From assembly GCA_963576735.1 (NCBI GenBank), contig OY755170.1:12136567-12200566 (forward strand): a DNA stretch of 64,000 bases. Reading direction: 5' to 3'. The notes under the pieces are model-generated. The model ran no database searches. It saw only the letters and a program-made list of their open reading frames with translations, and had not been told where the DNA came from. This document shows positions 9,376 through 21,930 of the stretch, piece by piece (within the stretch, counting starts at the first letter, position 1; each line of letters starts with the position of its first letter). The position numbers and the translations under genes were made by a program. The stretch comes from Bedellia somnulentella (taxonomy: Eukaryota > Arthropoda > Insecta > Lepidoptera > Bedelliidae).

Positions 9376-11298
9376 GAGGTGCTATTAATAAAATAACCTG
9401 CACACGAAAAATTACGATAGTGCGTATGAGTTTAAATGTATATTAGTAAAAAGTAATAAGCTTTGATTCAATCATCTGTCAACTGCTTTAAGAGACTAAC
9501 GGTAAAGCATTAAGCTCGCAACTTGGAGGGCTAAGGTTCGATTGTCTAACATATTTAATTTTAAGTCCTAGTTTGGTAGGATATTATAGGCTGAAGCACC
9601 TGATCATCCCTAAATTATTGTGTCCCTCGCTTCGGCCGGAACGCAAAACCCTTGGCCCCGGCTAATAACAGGGTAAGAATCATTAGTCTACCAATCCTGT
9701 CTAGGCTAGAGGAGTATACAGTTACTAATTCACCTTTTTTAGGGTTGGATTGATCCCCACGGTCTGGACATATAAAAAGGGTTGTATTTATCAATGATAT
9801 GCTCACATAAACAAACTTAATTACTATAGACATATATTTTTAAGATGTGTAGATAATTATGCAAATAATCAAGTTATAAAACATTATTATCAGGAAAAAA
9901 ACAGTTTTTTTTTATAAACAAAACAAATGGAACCATAGATTTAAAAGAAAACATCGAAAACCATTGAAAAAAAGAAGTAACTGTCCATATGGCCCATACA
10001 AAGTCGATTAAACCTTTAGTTTTCTAATATTCATTTGGTATATTAATAAATGGTTTGCCTTTTTTAAATTTGCGTCCTCTTTTTCACCTAATTTAATTAA
10101 ACACTTCTTTTAGATTTATCCTACATAAAAACTCACATTATGACTAAGCCTTATTTAGAAGTTTAATGGATAAAATATTGTTAAATGAGAAAGTTAGTGA
10201 TGGGTTTCCAAATACATCGCCCCACAATCTCCCAATACTCTGAGCCGCCTCGTACGAAACTAATTGCAAGCACGGGTTAATGTTATTCTAGGCCAGCAAT
10301 ACACACCTCATTCTTCTTGTAACAAATGCCTAACAACGAGAAGTGGATGTCAATCGGTCGATATTATGATAGTTCTGGAAAGTATGAAAACGCACGAAAT
10401 TGCCGTCGGAAATATCAAATTACAGACGGGCATATGGTCAAATTAGCATGCACCTAGTGAAGTCAGACACCCTTCCCCATGCGAGGGCCACTAATGAAAT
10501 ATACAACAATGCTTTCTGTTTGAATAGGGCTGATGAATCATTGTTCGAGTCCAATTGGGTTGCGATTCGTAGTGTGGAAAAACAACTGGTTAAATTCAAC
10601 AAATTGTTTTATACTGAAAAACCAGAATATTACTTTAGCCTGTATTTGCAAACCAAGCAATGAATTGTTCTTACTTGGTGTTATTATGGAAACGAAAAGG
10701 ATTTTCATAAACTCTGAAACTCAGTTTACATTTAAAATTATTCCGGTTGCTGTATTTTTATTTTATTTATGTTTTTTGTTTTTCATATGTGAATCAATTT
10801 CCTGCATGATTCCTATTCAAACAAATTGCTCTGCAGATATCAGGGTGTACATTGTACCTTGCATAACTATCCCTAATTAATAAATAAAAATAAAGGTATA
10901 CAAACTATTTTGTTTAACTACTTACTGCTAGCTTTGTACAAAGTAGGCATACTTTTCAGGTCAAATAATTTGTACTTTGGGCGGCAATATTTTATATGGT
11001 ACTGATCTCAATACAATATAAAATATTGCTCATCTGAGCATGAGATGAGTTTCTTGAGATTGTTTATGTAGTTTCGACGTCAATCTGTGTTATTATAATT
11101 TACATATTTACTTAATAAATTTTAGTTTAGGCAATATAAGTTTTAAAAATAAATTCACAACATTTTGATAAGGTTACCTAACTCATATATATATTTTTTA
11201 AATATGCTTTCCACTCGATTTACTATATGACGGATAGTTGTTATTTTCCTCACATTTACGTCGTACATCGTACAATATATTTACAAAAGGGTGGCAAT
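9376..11298. other. Long intronic stretch without assigned feature
   Basis: Contains a weak tRNA-like box B (AAGGTTCGATTG near 9532) and several unsupported open frames, the longest of 115 codons at 10533-10880. None has recognisable motifs, codon structure or splice support. A short less AT-rich patch at 9620-9670 was not identified. Confidence 0.4.
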
Positions 11299-11299
11299 T

Positions 11300-11690
11300 T
11301 CTCTTGTTCTTCTGAACCTTTGCCTAGTCCGTCTTTACATTTGTATTAGGCAGAGCAGGCCTATCGCCGCTGCCTGTGACCAAATTGTCATATGACTAAC
11401 GCCCGATTTCTGAATTGAGTATTCAAGCTGAGAACGACTTAAGTATCGTTTTGTCTCATTCAGTTGTTAAGATTTTAATGCGACAGAAAGATACTTAAGT
11501 TGTTCTCAGCTGGAATATTCAATTCAGAAACCGGGCGTAAGCCTAACCCAATCATATGGGCTTACTCGCATTTACCCTCATTTTAGAAATCATGACAAGT
11601 AAACCACAAATATGACAATAAAAAGGCAACATGGTGAAGACTGATATAGAATCAAAACCGATGACTATATTATTACCATACCAGGCGTAC
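11300..11690 (-). repeat. SINE B, diverged antisense copy
   Basis: Shared landmarks include GGCAGAGCAGGCCTATCGCC, CATATGACTAA, ATCATATGGGCTTACTC and CATGACAAGTAAACCA. The copy is split by the hairpin MITE at 11400-11537. Confidence 0.7.
11400..11537. mobile_element. Hairpin MITE, copy 1
   Basis: 138 bp and almost wholly self-complementary. The ends are CGCCCGATTTCTGAATTGAG and its near-complement, flanked by TAA at 11397-11399 and 11538-11540. The SINE B host copy shows the empty site ATGACTAAG, confirming the 3-bp duplication. Further copies lie at 35354-35491 and 56916-57046. A 3-bp TWA-type target suggests PIF/Harbinger mobilisation (inference). Confidence 0.85.
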
Positions 11691-13194
11691 TTTTTTTTCC
11701 CACTAAGTTGCCGAGGTTATTAGTATTTCTCTCTTAAGTATGTAGTTGCAAAACATTGTAACTATGTCAATCGTTTACATTTTTAAATAGGGTTTTTATC
11801 AAAATTATGACCTACCTTAACATGCATGCAGCACCAGTCACGCAAACTCATATTAATATATTAAATGGGTCAAAACCCTTTGTGCTCGTTATGTAATCAA
11901 TATTTTTACATGTACTATTATATTTATACATAGGTAATTGTAACAATAAAACATTAACAAACAATAAGTCAATTACAATTTCCCACATGTAGTGAATAGT
12001 AAAAACTTAGGTACGATACATGTCTTTGCACCGACCACGCAAGTTGTCAAATCTCTCTTCCCGCCATTTTCCTACCAAAAAGTCTGACAGCAACAGTTTA
12101 TTTAAGTACTCTATGGTCGATGGAAACTCGTTGTACACTCATTCATAATACTTTCACAATGAGGTTTGACTACTAGATTAGCATATCGTAGAGAAGGCAT
12201 ACGTTGATATCAGTTTAGGATACATATTGTTACACATATATTTTTTTTTATATACAAAAGCATGTTAAGTATTTGTATTAGTTCAATGTATTATCATTAC
12301 CGTCGTCAACTAAAGTTTCTCTTATCTAAAGTTATTTACTATTCTCTGCATGTGGTAATTTACTCGTATAATTTAATTATAGTGTTTTTATTGTTATATT
12401 GCCGTACCTTTGCATAAATAAAAAGTACGTATAAAATAATTTAATTTCTATCAAAAACACAAAGGTTTAGACCTATTTAAATCAGCCAGGCGGGATTGAA
12501 TATGAATACAGGAACTATTGTTCATAAATTGAGTTTCATTTCCTTGAGGACTAAATATAAAAAAAAACGGGATGATATTAAAGTTATATTTTCATACAGT
12601 GTGAGTTTGAGTCTGTCACACAAGGCTTCGTTACCAATTGATTTATTTACTAATACAGGTAAGATCAAGAAAACGCCACTTGTCGGTCGCCAGTCGACGA
12701 TGTCGTAGTAACAATAAGTTTACAAAATGTATAAAGCCTTGTCCAGTATCTACATAATTGATTTAACTGGTGGTATGCCAGAAGTCGTACAACAATTTAA
12801 GTATTACAGTTTTAGAGCAATCCGTAAATCAAAACTTTGTAATTAAGCATCGAATTTTACTTTAAAAAGAATTTTTGTATTTATTTATTTCAGAAACAAA
12901 CGGTACAAAATATTTCAAGCAAGAGAAAAATACAGAGAAGTTTTAGACCTATAAAGTTTCTACCAATAGTTAAATAGTTTTGATATAGAAAATCGCAAAT
13001 TAAAATAAGTATTGAAAACAAAATAATTGTACACAGCTCTGATATGGATAATTTATAGAGATGAAATAAGTTAAATGCATGAGATTGTCATCCCCACCAG
13101 ACTCAACAAATATATATATTTGAATAAAAGTAGTTTAAAATAAGGGAAAATATGTGTGTCGCCCAATAATTACTTAAAAAGGCCCAGAATCTTC
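11691..13194. other. Intronic stretch without assigned feature
   Basis: A/T-rich. The 70-codon frame at 12496-12708 has no recognisable similarity. Confidence 0.4.
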
Positions 13195-13250
13195 GTCGTC
13201 GTAGTCGTAGAAATGGATTTGTGCTATTCTAATCCGAATCTACACAGCTG
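13195..13250 (-). repeat. Family A repeat, 5' end fragment
   Basis: Antisense remnant: AGAAATGGATTTGTGCTATT then TCTAATCCGAATCTACACAG. Confidence 0.6.
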
Positions 13251-13592
13251 TTTAATACTTATCTTTTACATTTGTAGATGAGCTCGTATCACTGAGTGCA
13301 AGACATTTACTTTTGAAATAAACTAAAAGAAATGTCTGTCCCTCATTAGCGTGTAAAATGAAAAGCTTATTAGGATTTCTACGTTTTATAAAAATATTAC
13401 TGCGGTAAGACAGAAGTGGAATTTATAGTTAAGTGCTTTAGATTTTATTTATCAAAGAAATGTATCACATTTAACTCGAAGCTACGCTCCGTATCTTTTA
13501 TGAGAATAATATTAGTAGTAGCTCTATGTAAGTCTTCGTTTTCTTTTGTTCTTGCTGGAAATGTTGAGTCTTTCCAAGGATTTTGGTCTATA

Positions 13593-14518
13593 TGTCGTAG
13601 GATGATTTGATGTTTAGGTTTTTTGCAAAAAACCTAGGGATTTTGCAAAAATCCGGATAATTAGACAACGGTTATAATATTTTCTAATCTTACTAGGTTT
13701 TTTGCAAAAAAACTAGTTGGTTTAGTAACATTGTACTTCTTAAATGCTGATTGGCTGATTTCTGATTGCTCGCCTACACTTATTCTGATTGGTTCGTCGT
13801 TGTGGTATTGAGATATTATAGCAAGAGTTATAAAGGGTAAGAAATGACAATACTTATTTGATACTAGGAATTAAATATATATTTTTATTCTTTTGTTGGA
13901 GTAAAATTACAATCACGTTCGGACATATTATACGCAGATCAAGTTACCCCAAACTAAGGAACACTTGCATTATGGGATACTAACTCAGCGATATATTTAA
14001 TATGATATAATATAATACACATATGGTCATCACATACATGTTGCTCTCAGCGGGGATCAAACCCGCAACCTCCAGACCGAAAAGCTAGTCACCTATCCAC
14101 TCGTCCACGGACGTCTTCAATATAGGTAGGATCAATAAAGTAAATACGTTTTAAATTTTAGTATTGAGGTATTATAGCTAGAGTTGTAAAGGCAATACTA
14201 TTTTTATTCTTAGCAACTTTTTGTAACTAAAATTAAAATAACAATCAAATTAAATGTAGGCAGGAACAATGAAGTAAGTACGTCTTAATTAACAACCAAT
14301 CAGAGATGACGTGTTTATGGAGCACTGCAATCGACCAATCAGTGTACGGTATTCATAAAAACTGACATTTCGTTTCGGAGTCATACTAAACCAACTAGTT
14401 TATTTGCAAAAAACCTAGTAAGATTAGAAAATATTATAACCGTTGTCTAATTATCCGGATTTTTGCAAAATCCCTAGGTTTTTTGCAAAAAACCTAAACA
14501 TCAAATCATCCTACGACA
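13593..14518. mobile_element. Non-autonomous TIR element with nested TTTTGCAAAA palindromes
   Basis: Terminal inverted repeats of 135 bp (13593-13727 and 14384-14518) differ at only about one base. They start TGTCGTAGGATGATTTGATG and are flanked by TA on both sides. Each arm carries three small palindromes centred on TTTTGCAAAA, at spacings of about 25 and 60 bp. The interior has four ATTGG/CCAAT motifs arranged as mirror pairs (13750, 13789, 14284, 14336) and a repeated GTATTGAGRTATTATAGC block (13805 and 14161). No transposase. Near-identical arms imply a recent insertion or strong conversion. Confidence 0.85.
14045..14115 (-). repeat. tRNA-derived SINE-like head
   Basis: On the minus strand a box A-like TGGACGAGTGGA and a perfect box B-like GGGTTTGATCCCC are spaced as in tRNAs, but the arms do not fold cleanly. 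It lies inside the TIR element at 13593-14518. Confidence 0.5.
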
Positions 14519-14635
14519 TAATTATATAATAATTAAACTTTTGCGAAGTAAATATCACTTCAGGGTTCCTTGTTATCATAACAAGAATAAATTATGGAAA
14601 ATAGTAGATCTGATGTATATTTTATACATAGATAC

Positions 14636-14885
14636 ATATACACATGGTTACAAATCCCTAGAAGAGGTAGCCAGAACTTTTGAAAGTTGTGTGGAAATAA
14701 GATAGTAAAATAAGTAAAAGTACTGTGTTGTGTGCGAATAAGATCGTGACGGGTGAAGACCCATGAAACCATGGTGAAGATTTTTCAAAAAATCACTTAG
14801 AAAGACCCTATACCTATAGCCGAGTCTTACAAACACCCACGGGTAGAAATGGGGTTGTGCTATTCTAAGCTGGCACTACAGATCA
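14636..14885 (-). repeat. Family A repeat, diverged
   Basis: Antisense. ACAAATCCCTAGAAGAGGTA and GTAGAAATGGGGTTGTGCTA mark the two ends; the middle is partly scrambled. Confidence 0.75.
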
Positions 14886-15604
14886 TAGCAAGTATATAAA
14901 ATAGTAAAGATAGATTCTAAGTCTTTCCTGATTTTATAAATATTATGTTAAAACTAAATATCCGGAGAGCTCAACTGAGCAAAAGAAAAAGTACCAACGA
15001 AGTTTTAATGGAGTCTTCCCTTAGAATTTTATAAATTTTAAAATAATTTTATAAATTTCTTGAGCATAAACCAAATTTTTTGACCATTCTAGTTTTTGAC
15101 GTGTCCTAAACTTTAGATCAGTAATTGTGTTTTTTTATGTATTTTTTTTTGTTTCGATGCAGCCCGGCTGTGTTAAACTAAAAACACGTATGTCGTTTTC
15201 GGCAAACTTTACAGGAGAGCGAAAAAACATTATTTTTCTTTAAATTTAAATATTTCCTAAAGTGATTGTCGGATCTTGATGATTTTTGGATATGTCCGAG
15301 GTGATGTAGTTTCCTAATGAAATTTATATATTTTTTAACTTGACCTTTACAGTAACGCCAATGCAGAATGAAAATGCTTTTAGCATAGTTTTACCCTATT
15401 ATTTTTATCAATAGCGCCTTAATTAAGAAGATATTTTGAGTTTTAATAATGTAGAAATAAGGGTCTTTCTATGACGAATCCAACGGTGTAAAAAAAGGAA
15501 ACGCTCAAAAATCGACATACTTGTTTTAAGCTTAGAGCAGCCGAGCCTTTAAACACTAATTATTGAACTATAAATACAAAAAAAAAACAAATAAATTTGC
15601 TGTG
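14886..15604. other. Intronic stretch without assigned feature
   Basis: A/T-rich; nothing recognisable. Confidence 0.4.
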
Positions 15605-15838
15605 AAGTGTCGGCTCAGAATAGCACTTCCCCTTTTCTTCCCGCGGGTGTACGTAAGAGGCGACTGAGGGTATTGGGGCTTTTTAGGAATTTTTGGGCGA
15701 TGCGGTTGGAGACCCATCACCAACAACCTTTTTTTTACTATCTTTTCCCAACTTTACTTCCAAAAGTGACTGAGGAAATTTTAACTCCTTAGCTCTGGCT
15801 ACCCCTTATAGGGAATTATAGCCGTGAGTATATATATA
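15605..15838 (+). repeat. Family A repeat, full sense copy
   Basis: Complete from AAGTGTCGGCTCAGAATAGC to GCCGTGAG, ending in an (AT)n run in place of the usual TATG tail. Confidence 0.9.
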
Positions 15839-15914
15839 TATATATATCCTTTATATTTAGTATTTACATGTATGTAATTCTAAACAATTTCATTATAAAA
15901 TAAGTAATAACGTA

Positions 15915-16515
15915 AAGTTCACGCCATTAGTTCCCATTGGGGTAGGCAGAGACTATCGATCGCCACTTCGTACGATCCTGACAAACCTGTCTAGCTTCTT
16001 TTACATCCAACAATCTTTTCATACCTGCTCTTTTATTCTTCATACTACGGACGCCTGCCTTTTTGAGCACATTCTCAATTTGGTCCAAGTGTGTTCTCCG
16101 TGGTCGTTCACTACTACTACATTACCATCCACACTAGCTCTATAGGTCCCTTTTACCAATTTTCTATCATTCATCCTCTGTATGTGCCCAAACCATCTCA
16201 ACATTTTTGTTTCTATCTTTCTTGCAATATCATCTTTCACACCACACTTTTCACGAATAACACTATTTCTCACTCGGTCACAGAATCAAACATTACAAAT
16301 TTTTCTGAGGGACCTCATCTCTACTGCATTCACTCTGCTCTCATGCTTCTTCTGCTACACCCAACATTCGCTTCAATACATAAGCGTAGGAACAAGAACA
16401 GCATCATACACAGCCATTCGGGCCTTTTCAGATACCGATTGACTGGTCATTAGGCTATTCATTGCTCCATTTACCGCATTACCCCGTTTCACTCTTCTTT
16501 CAATGTCTTCATGAA
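15915..16515 (-). pseudogene. RTE-like LINE, ORF2 C-terminal fragment
   Basis: On the minus strand the frames encode the end of an endonuclease-reverse transcriptase: RRVKRGNAVNGAMNSLM, AVYDAVLVPTLMY, VRNSVIREKCGVKDDIARKI, then MLRWFGHIQRMNDRKLVKG. This is typical of the abundant RTE-type LINEs of Lepidoptera. At least one frameshift lies in the middle and the GRGRPRR block is mutated. The tail is followed by (TGAA)n near 16515. The RT core is absent. Confidence 0.85.
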
Positions 16516-16579
16516 TGAATGAATGAACTAATGGCGTGAGTATGTATGCGTGTATATAATAATGTAAAGTGGTAGAAAT

Positions 16580-16835
16580 CATACATACATACATACATAT
16601 ACTCACGGCTATAAATCCCTAGAAGGGGTAGCCAGAGCTAAGAAATTAGAAATTCTTTAGCCACTTTTGGAAAATTGAGTGTGGAAAAGATGGTAAATTA
16701 TAGATTGCTGGTGATGCGTGTCCAACCGCATCATCCAAAAATCCCTTAAAAGCCCCAATACCGTTAGTCGCTTCTTACGTTCACCCATCGGTAGAAACGG
16801 GGTAGTGCTATTCTAAGCCAACACTACACGGCGAC
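16580..16835 (-). repeat. Family A repeat, full antisense copy
   Basis: Begins with (CATA)n, complement of the TATG tail, at 16583-16600 and runs to GCCAACACTACACGGC. Confidence 0.92.
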
Positions 16836-19325
16836 ACTACACGAATGTTAGAAATCAAAATGTATGAAAACTTAGTCGTCCCATTCCGTTTTTCTATACT
16901 TGCAACAGAGATTTTAAAACTTTTTGTTATGGTTACCCATGATTTTTTGTTACTAACGGTTTTTTTCCATTATTTCAAATTTCTTCTGTTGATGTCAAAA
17001 AAATGGGGGTGTAAACACGGAGCAGTAGTAGTTAAACATAAAATATTTCTAGTTTTGTTACCGGTTTCTCACGAACGTGAACTTTTTTTTGTTACTTTTT
17101 TGCATAGATGCCTTTACAATATTTTCTTGTACATCGCTAAGTAAACTTTTGTATTGTCTGCACCCAATCACTTGAAATATATAAATTCAAACATCGCAGC
17201 ATCACGCTTTGTTACTTCTTTCTGTGTTAATGAAAATGTTGATTTAAGTTTATTTTTTATTTTATTTATTTATTTATAAGTTGCTATTTGTAAGTTTAGG
17301 AAGTAAAAATATAATTTAGAAAATCAAACGTGTATTTTTTAAATAAGTTAAAGTTTAGATTAAAAAAGTTACATTAGTAAAGAAAACCCAGTTCGAATAA
17401 TACTTTTCCTCTGAAAAACTTATGTAACTGAAATGCTTTTCCCAACTATTATTAAACGAACGGCAATTTTATCGAAATTCAGCATTGATCAGCAATCAGT
17501 CATGTTAATGATTTTGAACTTGAATTTTAACATATAAATAGGTCACAAAAGAAGAACTTCGGATGCTGAGTTGTTTTGGATTTTTTATAAGATAGTTGAT
17601 TATACAACAGAAATATTTCTTTACTTTTAAAACAGTGGTCAAAAAATATGGTTTATGCTCATTTTAAAATGAAACACTTCATGAAAACACTACAAATGAT
17701 ACAAAAAAAATATTCGCAGATTTGTCGTAACAGTCAACTAGGGTCTATTTCAATATTTTATACTTTGGTTATTTCTCTATTTAAATACATCAACAGCTAA
17801 TTAAAACGTTTTACAAGGTAATACTGTTCAGACAAAGGCTTTTGAGAATAAAATACAAGCGTATTCCTTCTTGAGCTTAAAGAAAAACGTGTTCCCTAAG
17901 GCGAGGACCAAGCAAGCCACTCTGCTTTATTCCTGCATTCAAGATTTGGGTTTTCGTTTTCGGACAAGACAATTGTCTCTCGGTTCACTAATTACTATAA
18001 ATTGAACAAAGACTTCGTAAAGTTTATCAAACTGAAATAATTTCATTTTAGTTCATGCCAATCTATACATATCATAAAATTGTAGAAAAGTTGTGTCTGT
18101 ACAAAGGAAATATATAGAAAAAAAGTAGCAGGGGTTTTTATGAATTCGATGCCGAACCCGAAATAGTAACTTATATTTTTTTTGTCTGTTTGTGTCTCTG
18201 CCTACCCCAATGGGAACAATGGGCGTGAGAATAAGTAAGAAAGTAAGTATCTTGAATCTATTATACCACCAGTAATATTTACTCTTGTAACTAATTCTTT
18301 TACAATATTCATTTCTTATAAGTTCATCCTAAAATATCAAGTTATTTAATTATAGCAAATTCAGTCATTTCAATTGAGAGTGGTGAAATTTCAAAAAATA
18401 TACGAGAATTTCAATGAAAATACGTGAAAAGCGAGCGTTAGGAAATGATTGTGGCACGTGTAAAAGGGTGGCCGCAGCTTTCCCTCATACAACAGACTTT
18501 TTAAACAAAGCCGGTGGTGCTTTGCGCAGATACAACTCAATTATTTATTAAACATTGTGATTTGAGCTCCAGATCGGCTCTGCGTGCAATAAAAAAGTGT
18601 TTTAATATTTTTTTACATTAATCCGTATCTGAGTTTTTATCGGATTTGTAATACAATTTTAATTTTGAGAATTCAGGTAACATAACAGGTGTGATTTTAT
18701 GTTCCCCTATGATTTTAGTCAGAGTTCATTGTAATTTGATAAAATAATAAAGTTTATAAGAAAAGGGTGGTTTGAAATTGTTTGCATCAAGATACGGTTT
18801 GGAAATATTGTACAAATTATATGGAGAGTTTAGCAAATAGAAAACGTTGAGTCAATCAAATCATAATCAGGCATATGCATTCTTGCATTGAACACATTTT
18901 AGATCGGAGGACAGACTAAAGGATCAAAGTAAACATTAAATGAATATAACACAAAGAGAGTTGTTGCTGGGATCAGTATATTCGTACCACTCATATTAAC
19001 TAAAACTTTTTAATTGTCTTCAACATAGTTCTGAATTCGATTCAACTCAGCGGAAATAACCAGAGAAAGTTTTAGGTACTTAAAGCTGCACTTTATTAGG
19101 GTACAACTTTCAAGGATCTAGACAGAAAAAATCTAACGATCCCTGAAGGCAATTTACCTGAGTTTCAAGGATTACCGACCCTCCGTTAATTAACGTAGGT
19201 ACTTTAAATACGCAATTTGTTTCAGAACGACGAACGACACCCTTATTTTTTACAAAACATACAATATCAAATAAAACCTAAAAAATATGAATTATAATTA
19301 TAAAATAAGACCTTTTTTAACCAAT
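16836..19325. other. Long intronic stretch, mostly unique
   Basis: A 99-codon hydrophobic frame at 16845-17144 has no motif or splice support. A short RTE-like LINE tail (CTCTGCCTACCCCAATGGGA) lies at about 18190-18240. Otherwise nothing recognised. Confidence 0.4.
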
Positions 19326-19688
19326 AGTCATATTATTATAAAGATAACTTAGTGGATAGAATACGAGTATGAGCTTATCACGCAGAGACGATTATTATTG
19401 GGCGTACACACCAATGTGTATTTTGTAAGGGCATATATGTGAATTTATCAAGCTTGTTTACAGCGAGGGAAAACATTGTTAGGAAACTCACATGACTTAG
19501 TTGTACTAAGTTACGTGACGGTGTATTCGTACGAAACGGCGATAGAGCTGCCCCCTATTAAGTGAATACACTGTCCAAGCAAAACGTGGGTACTCTGAAC
19601 ACCACGTGACAATATCGCGTGATCTTCGAAAGTATAAGTTCCTCTGCTAGCTCCTTCGGGGATATATACCGCGTGAACGTTTTATTTG
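19326..19688 (+). repeat. SINE B, sense copy
   Basis: The head is diverged (AAGATAACTTAGTGGATAGA) but the body from GAGGGAAAACATTG to TCCTTCGGGGATAT is well kept. Confidence 0.8.
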
Positions 19689-19914
19689 AGTTGAGTAGGT
19701 TTAAGGTCATTCTTTTGTTAAAGTCCTTTAGAATTTTAAAGTTTTAAAGGCAATAGATCAAAATGAAAAGGATTTATTTAAAACCAAATGATTTATAAAT
19801 GGGATCTACCATGTTCTGAGAGTTCTATTAAATATGTATTACAGTACATCTGAAAACACGATATTGACGATATCATCAACGTAGGTGCAAAATCAAACTA
19901 CATTTGCACGTATG

Positions 19915-20165
19915 AATACATACATATACTCACGGCTGTAAATCCCTAGAAGGGGTAACCAGAGCTAAGGAATTAGAAATTCCTCAGCCACTTTTGGAAA
20001 GTTGAATGGGGAAAAGATAGTAAAGTAAAGGTTGTTGGTGATGGGTCTCCAACTGCATCGCCCAAAAATCCCTTAAAAGCCCCAATACCGTTAGTCGTCT
20101 CTTACGTACACCCACCGGAAAAATGGGGTAGTGCTATTCTAAGCCGACAGTACACAGCACTACAC
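19915..20165 (-). repeat. Family A repeat, full antisense copy
   Basis: Close to consensus across its whole length, from ATACATATACTCACGGC to AGCCGACAGTACACAGC. Confidence 0.92.
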
Positions 20166-20997
20166 GTATGAATCTACTAAGGTAATTAAGGCAAAAATAT
20201 CAATGCACAGATACATATATACATCATGTTAGCCTCTTCGGGTTTCACAGAGATCATATATTACCAGTCATCTCTAGCATACTTAATAACCACTTGTTAT
20301 ATATCATTATGACTTATATTACTTATTATAGTCGATGGATTCTGATATGTTTTCAATCTCCCTAAATCCTATACTAGGTAAATTCTAGCGTTTGTCTCCT
20401 AAGCGCAAGCAGAAATAATAGTTTTAGTCACATCTAAACTTCAACGGCTGAAGAAAATATCTGTAATTATTAATCAATAATACAACGAACCAATATCAAC
20501 CTACCTACACCCCTGATTCAAATCTGACAAATATGTAACTAGATCTGAACGATCAAGTTTGTAATCACTTATAGAAGTTAATTATTTAATGGTGATGAGG
20601 TTCGAACCATAATAAGTACTTCAACTATAAAACAAACACAAATACAAATCAACTACATAAAATATACGCAAATAAAGAGAAAGTACTTTAAATACTCATA
20701 CTTTAAGCCAATGAATTAAAGCAGCTATAGTTAATTTAATTTATAACCAGTTCAATACTACGTTTTAATATCCCCTACATGGGTATTAATTACTGAAGTT
20801 GCCGATAACCAATAAAGGAATAATTAATATGATTAATTGGCGCATGATTCTTATATTGCAATTTTCTTTTTAATTAAACCTACTGAAATTACCACATCGA
20901 CTTTACGACTTCGTGGGATTTTCTACACTTGATACTTCCTATACATAGGTATAAAGTACATTATCTATATCATATAGGTATAAAGTACATTCATAAA
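20166..20997. other. Intronic stretch without assigned feature
   Basis: A/T-rich; nothing recognisable. Confidence 0.4.
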
Positions 20998-21240
20998 TAA
21001 AAGATGTTATTAAAGGAAAGAAAAATTTCGACACTGGCGGGGTTCGAACCCGCGACCTTCGGGTATACGCCCCCGTCGCTCTGCCAACTGAGCTACAGTG
21101 TCAGTTGGCATCCAGCGCGAAATTTCTCTATCCTTTGTTTCTTTTTTACACGTTCAAGTAGTGTTTGCGTTTCCTACCTCCGAATTTTAACTAATTCGGA
21201 CATCTTTTATTTATGAGTAATAATCCCCACATGAGGAATT
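20998..21240 (-). repeat. SINE C: tRNA-derived repeat
   Basis: On the minus strand 21027-21102 folds as a tRNA-like cloverleaf: acceptor GACACTG/CAGTGTC, D arm GCTCAGTTGGCAGAGC, T arm GCGGGTTCGAACCCCGC. The anticodon arm is imperfect (CGGG/CCCG around an 8-base loop), and the same unit with flanks recurs at 24425-24570 and, decayed, at 46855-46990. A SINE rather than a tRNA gene. A distal ATCCCCACATGAGG block is shared with 46945 and 58930. Confidence 0.75.
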
Positions 21241-21507
21241 CATGTCAAAAAACATTAAAATAAAGTACATTATTAAATAAGTGCATTTCCGTGACCAATT
21301 AAATAATATTTTACTGCTATTTACAAAATTAGCTTTGAAAGCTTTACTTAACATTAGTTACAAATTACTTGGAAATTATATCATTGTCATAGAAATACAT
21401 AAACACACACCACTAAATAGGGGGTAAACTGCATTCGAAGGTCTCGAAATCGATTTCCGAGAGGTAAACTCATAAATATTTGTAAAACATTTAGACCAGA
21501 TAGAAAG

Positions 21508-21690
21508 TGTGCTCAAAAATGCAGACGTCCGAAGTATGCCGAACAAAAGAGCATATATGAAAAGATTGATGAATGTAGACGAAGCTAGAGATCAATTCAG
21601 TAAATAAGCTAGAGATCTTTGCCAGGATTGTTCAATGTGACGATCAATAGTATCCGCCAACCTCAATGGAAAATAATGATGTGAGTATTT
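21508..21690 (+). repeat. LINE 3' fragment (RTE-like)
   Basis: GTCCGAAGTATGCCGAACAA, GAGCATATATGAAAAGATTG and GACGATCAATAGTATCCGCC match the coding end and tail seen at 61547-61820. A small internal duplication repeats AAGCTAGAGATC. Confidence 0.75.
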
Positions 21691-21789
21691 GCATGTATAT
21701 TAAAACAAAACTCAGTTTGGTCACAGGTTGCAGACTCGAATAATTGTATGATAATCCAAAATTTATTTGTTTTTTGATAATTTTTTGCT

Positions 21790-21930
21790 TTAAAGGGCTA
21801 GTTTAACCGATGGTCACGGCTTCTACTACGGTAGGAGCCTTTCTACCAACATACACTAGGCCAGCGTGGCAGACGATTTCTTAATATGGTCCTCGGTAGG
21901 GACATATATGAGCTAAGATAAAATAGAGAG
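21790..21930 (+). repeat. LINE-tail-like repeat
   Basis: TTCTACTACGGTAGGAGCC, GCCAGCGTGGCAGAC and GGGACATATATGAGCTA parallel 37612-37765. I remember this as a common lepidopteran LINE 3' end. Confidence 0.55.

Noticed and set aside
10533..10880. 115-codon plus-strand frame as a membrane protein gene
   Set aside because: Hydrophobic AT-driven composition, no splice or promoter context, no family motif.
16845..17144. 99-codon plus-strand frame
   Set aside because: Begins in the flank of a family A repeat, T-rich hydrophobic composition, nothing recognisable.
21027..21102. Genuine tRNA gene
   Set aside because: The anticodon stem is mismatched with an 8-base loop, and the same unit with shared flanks recurs at 24425-24570, so it is a SINE head.
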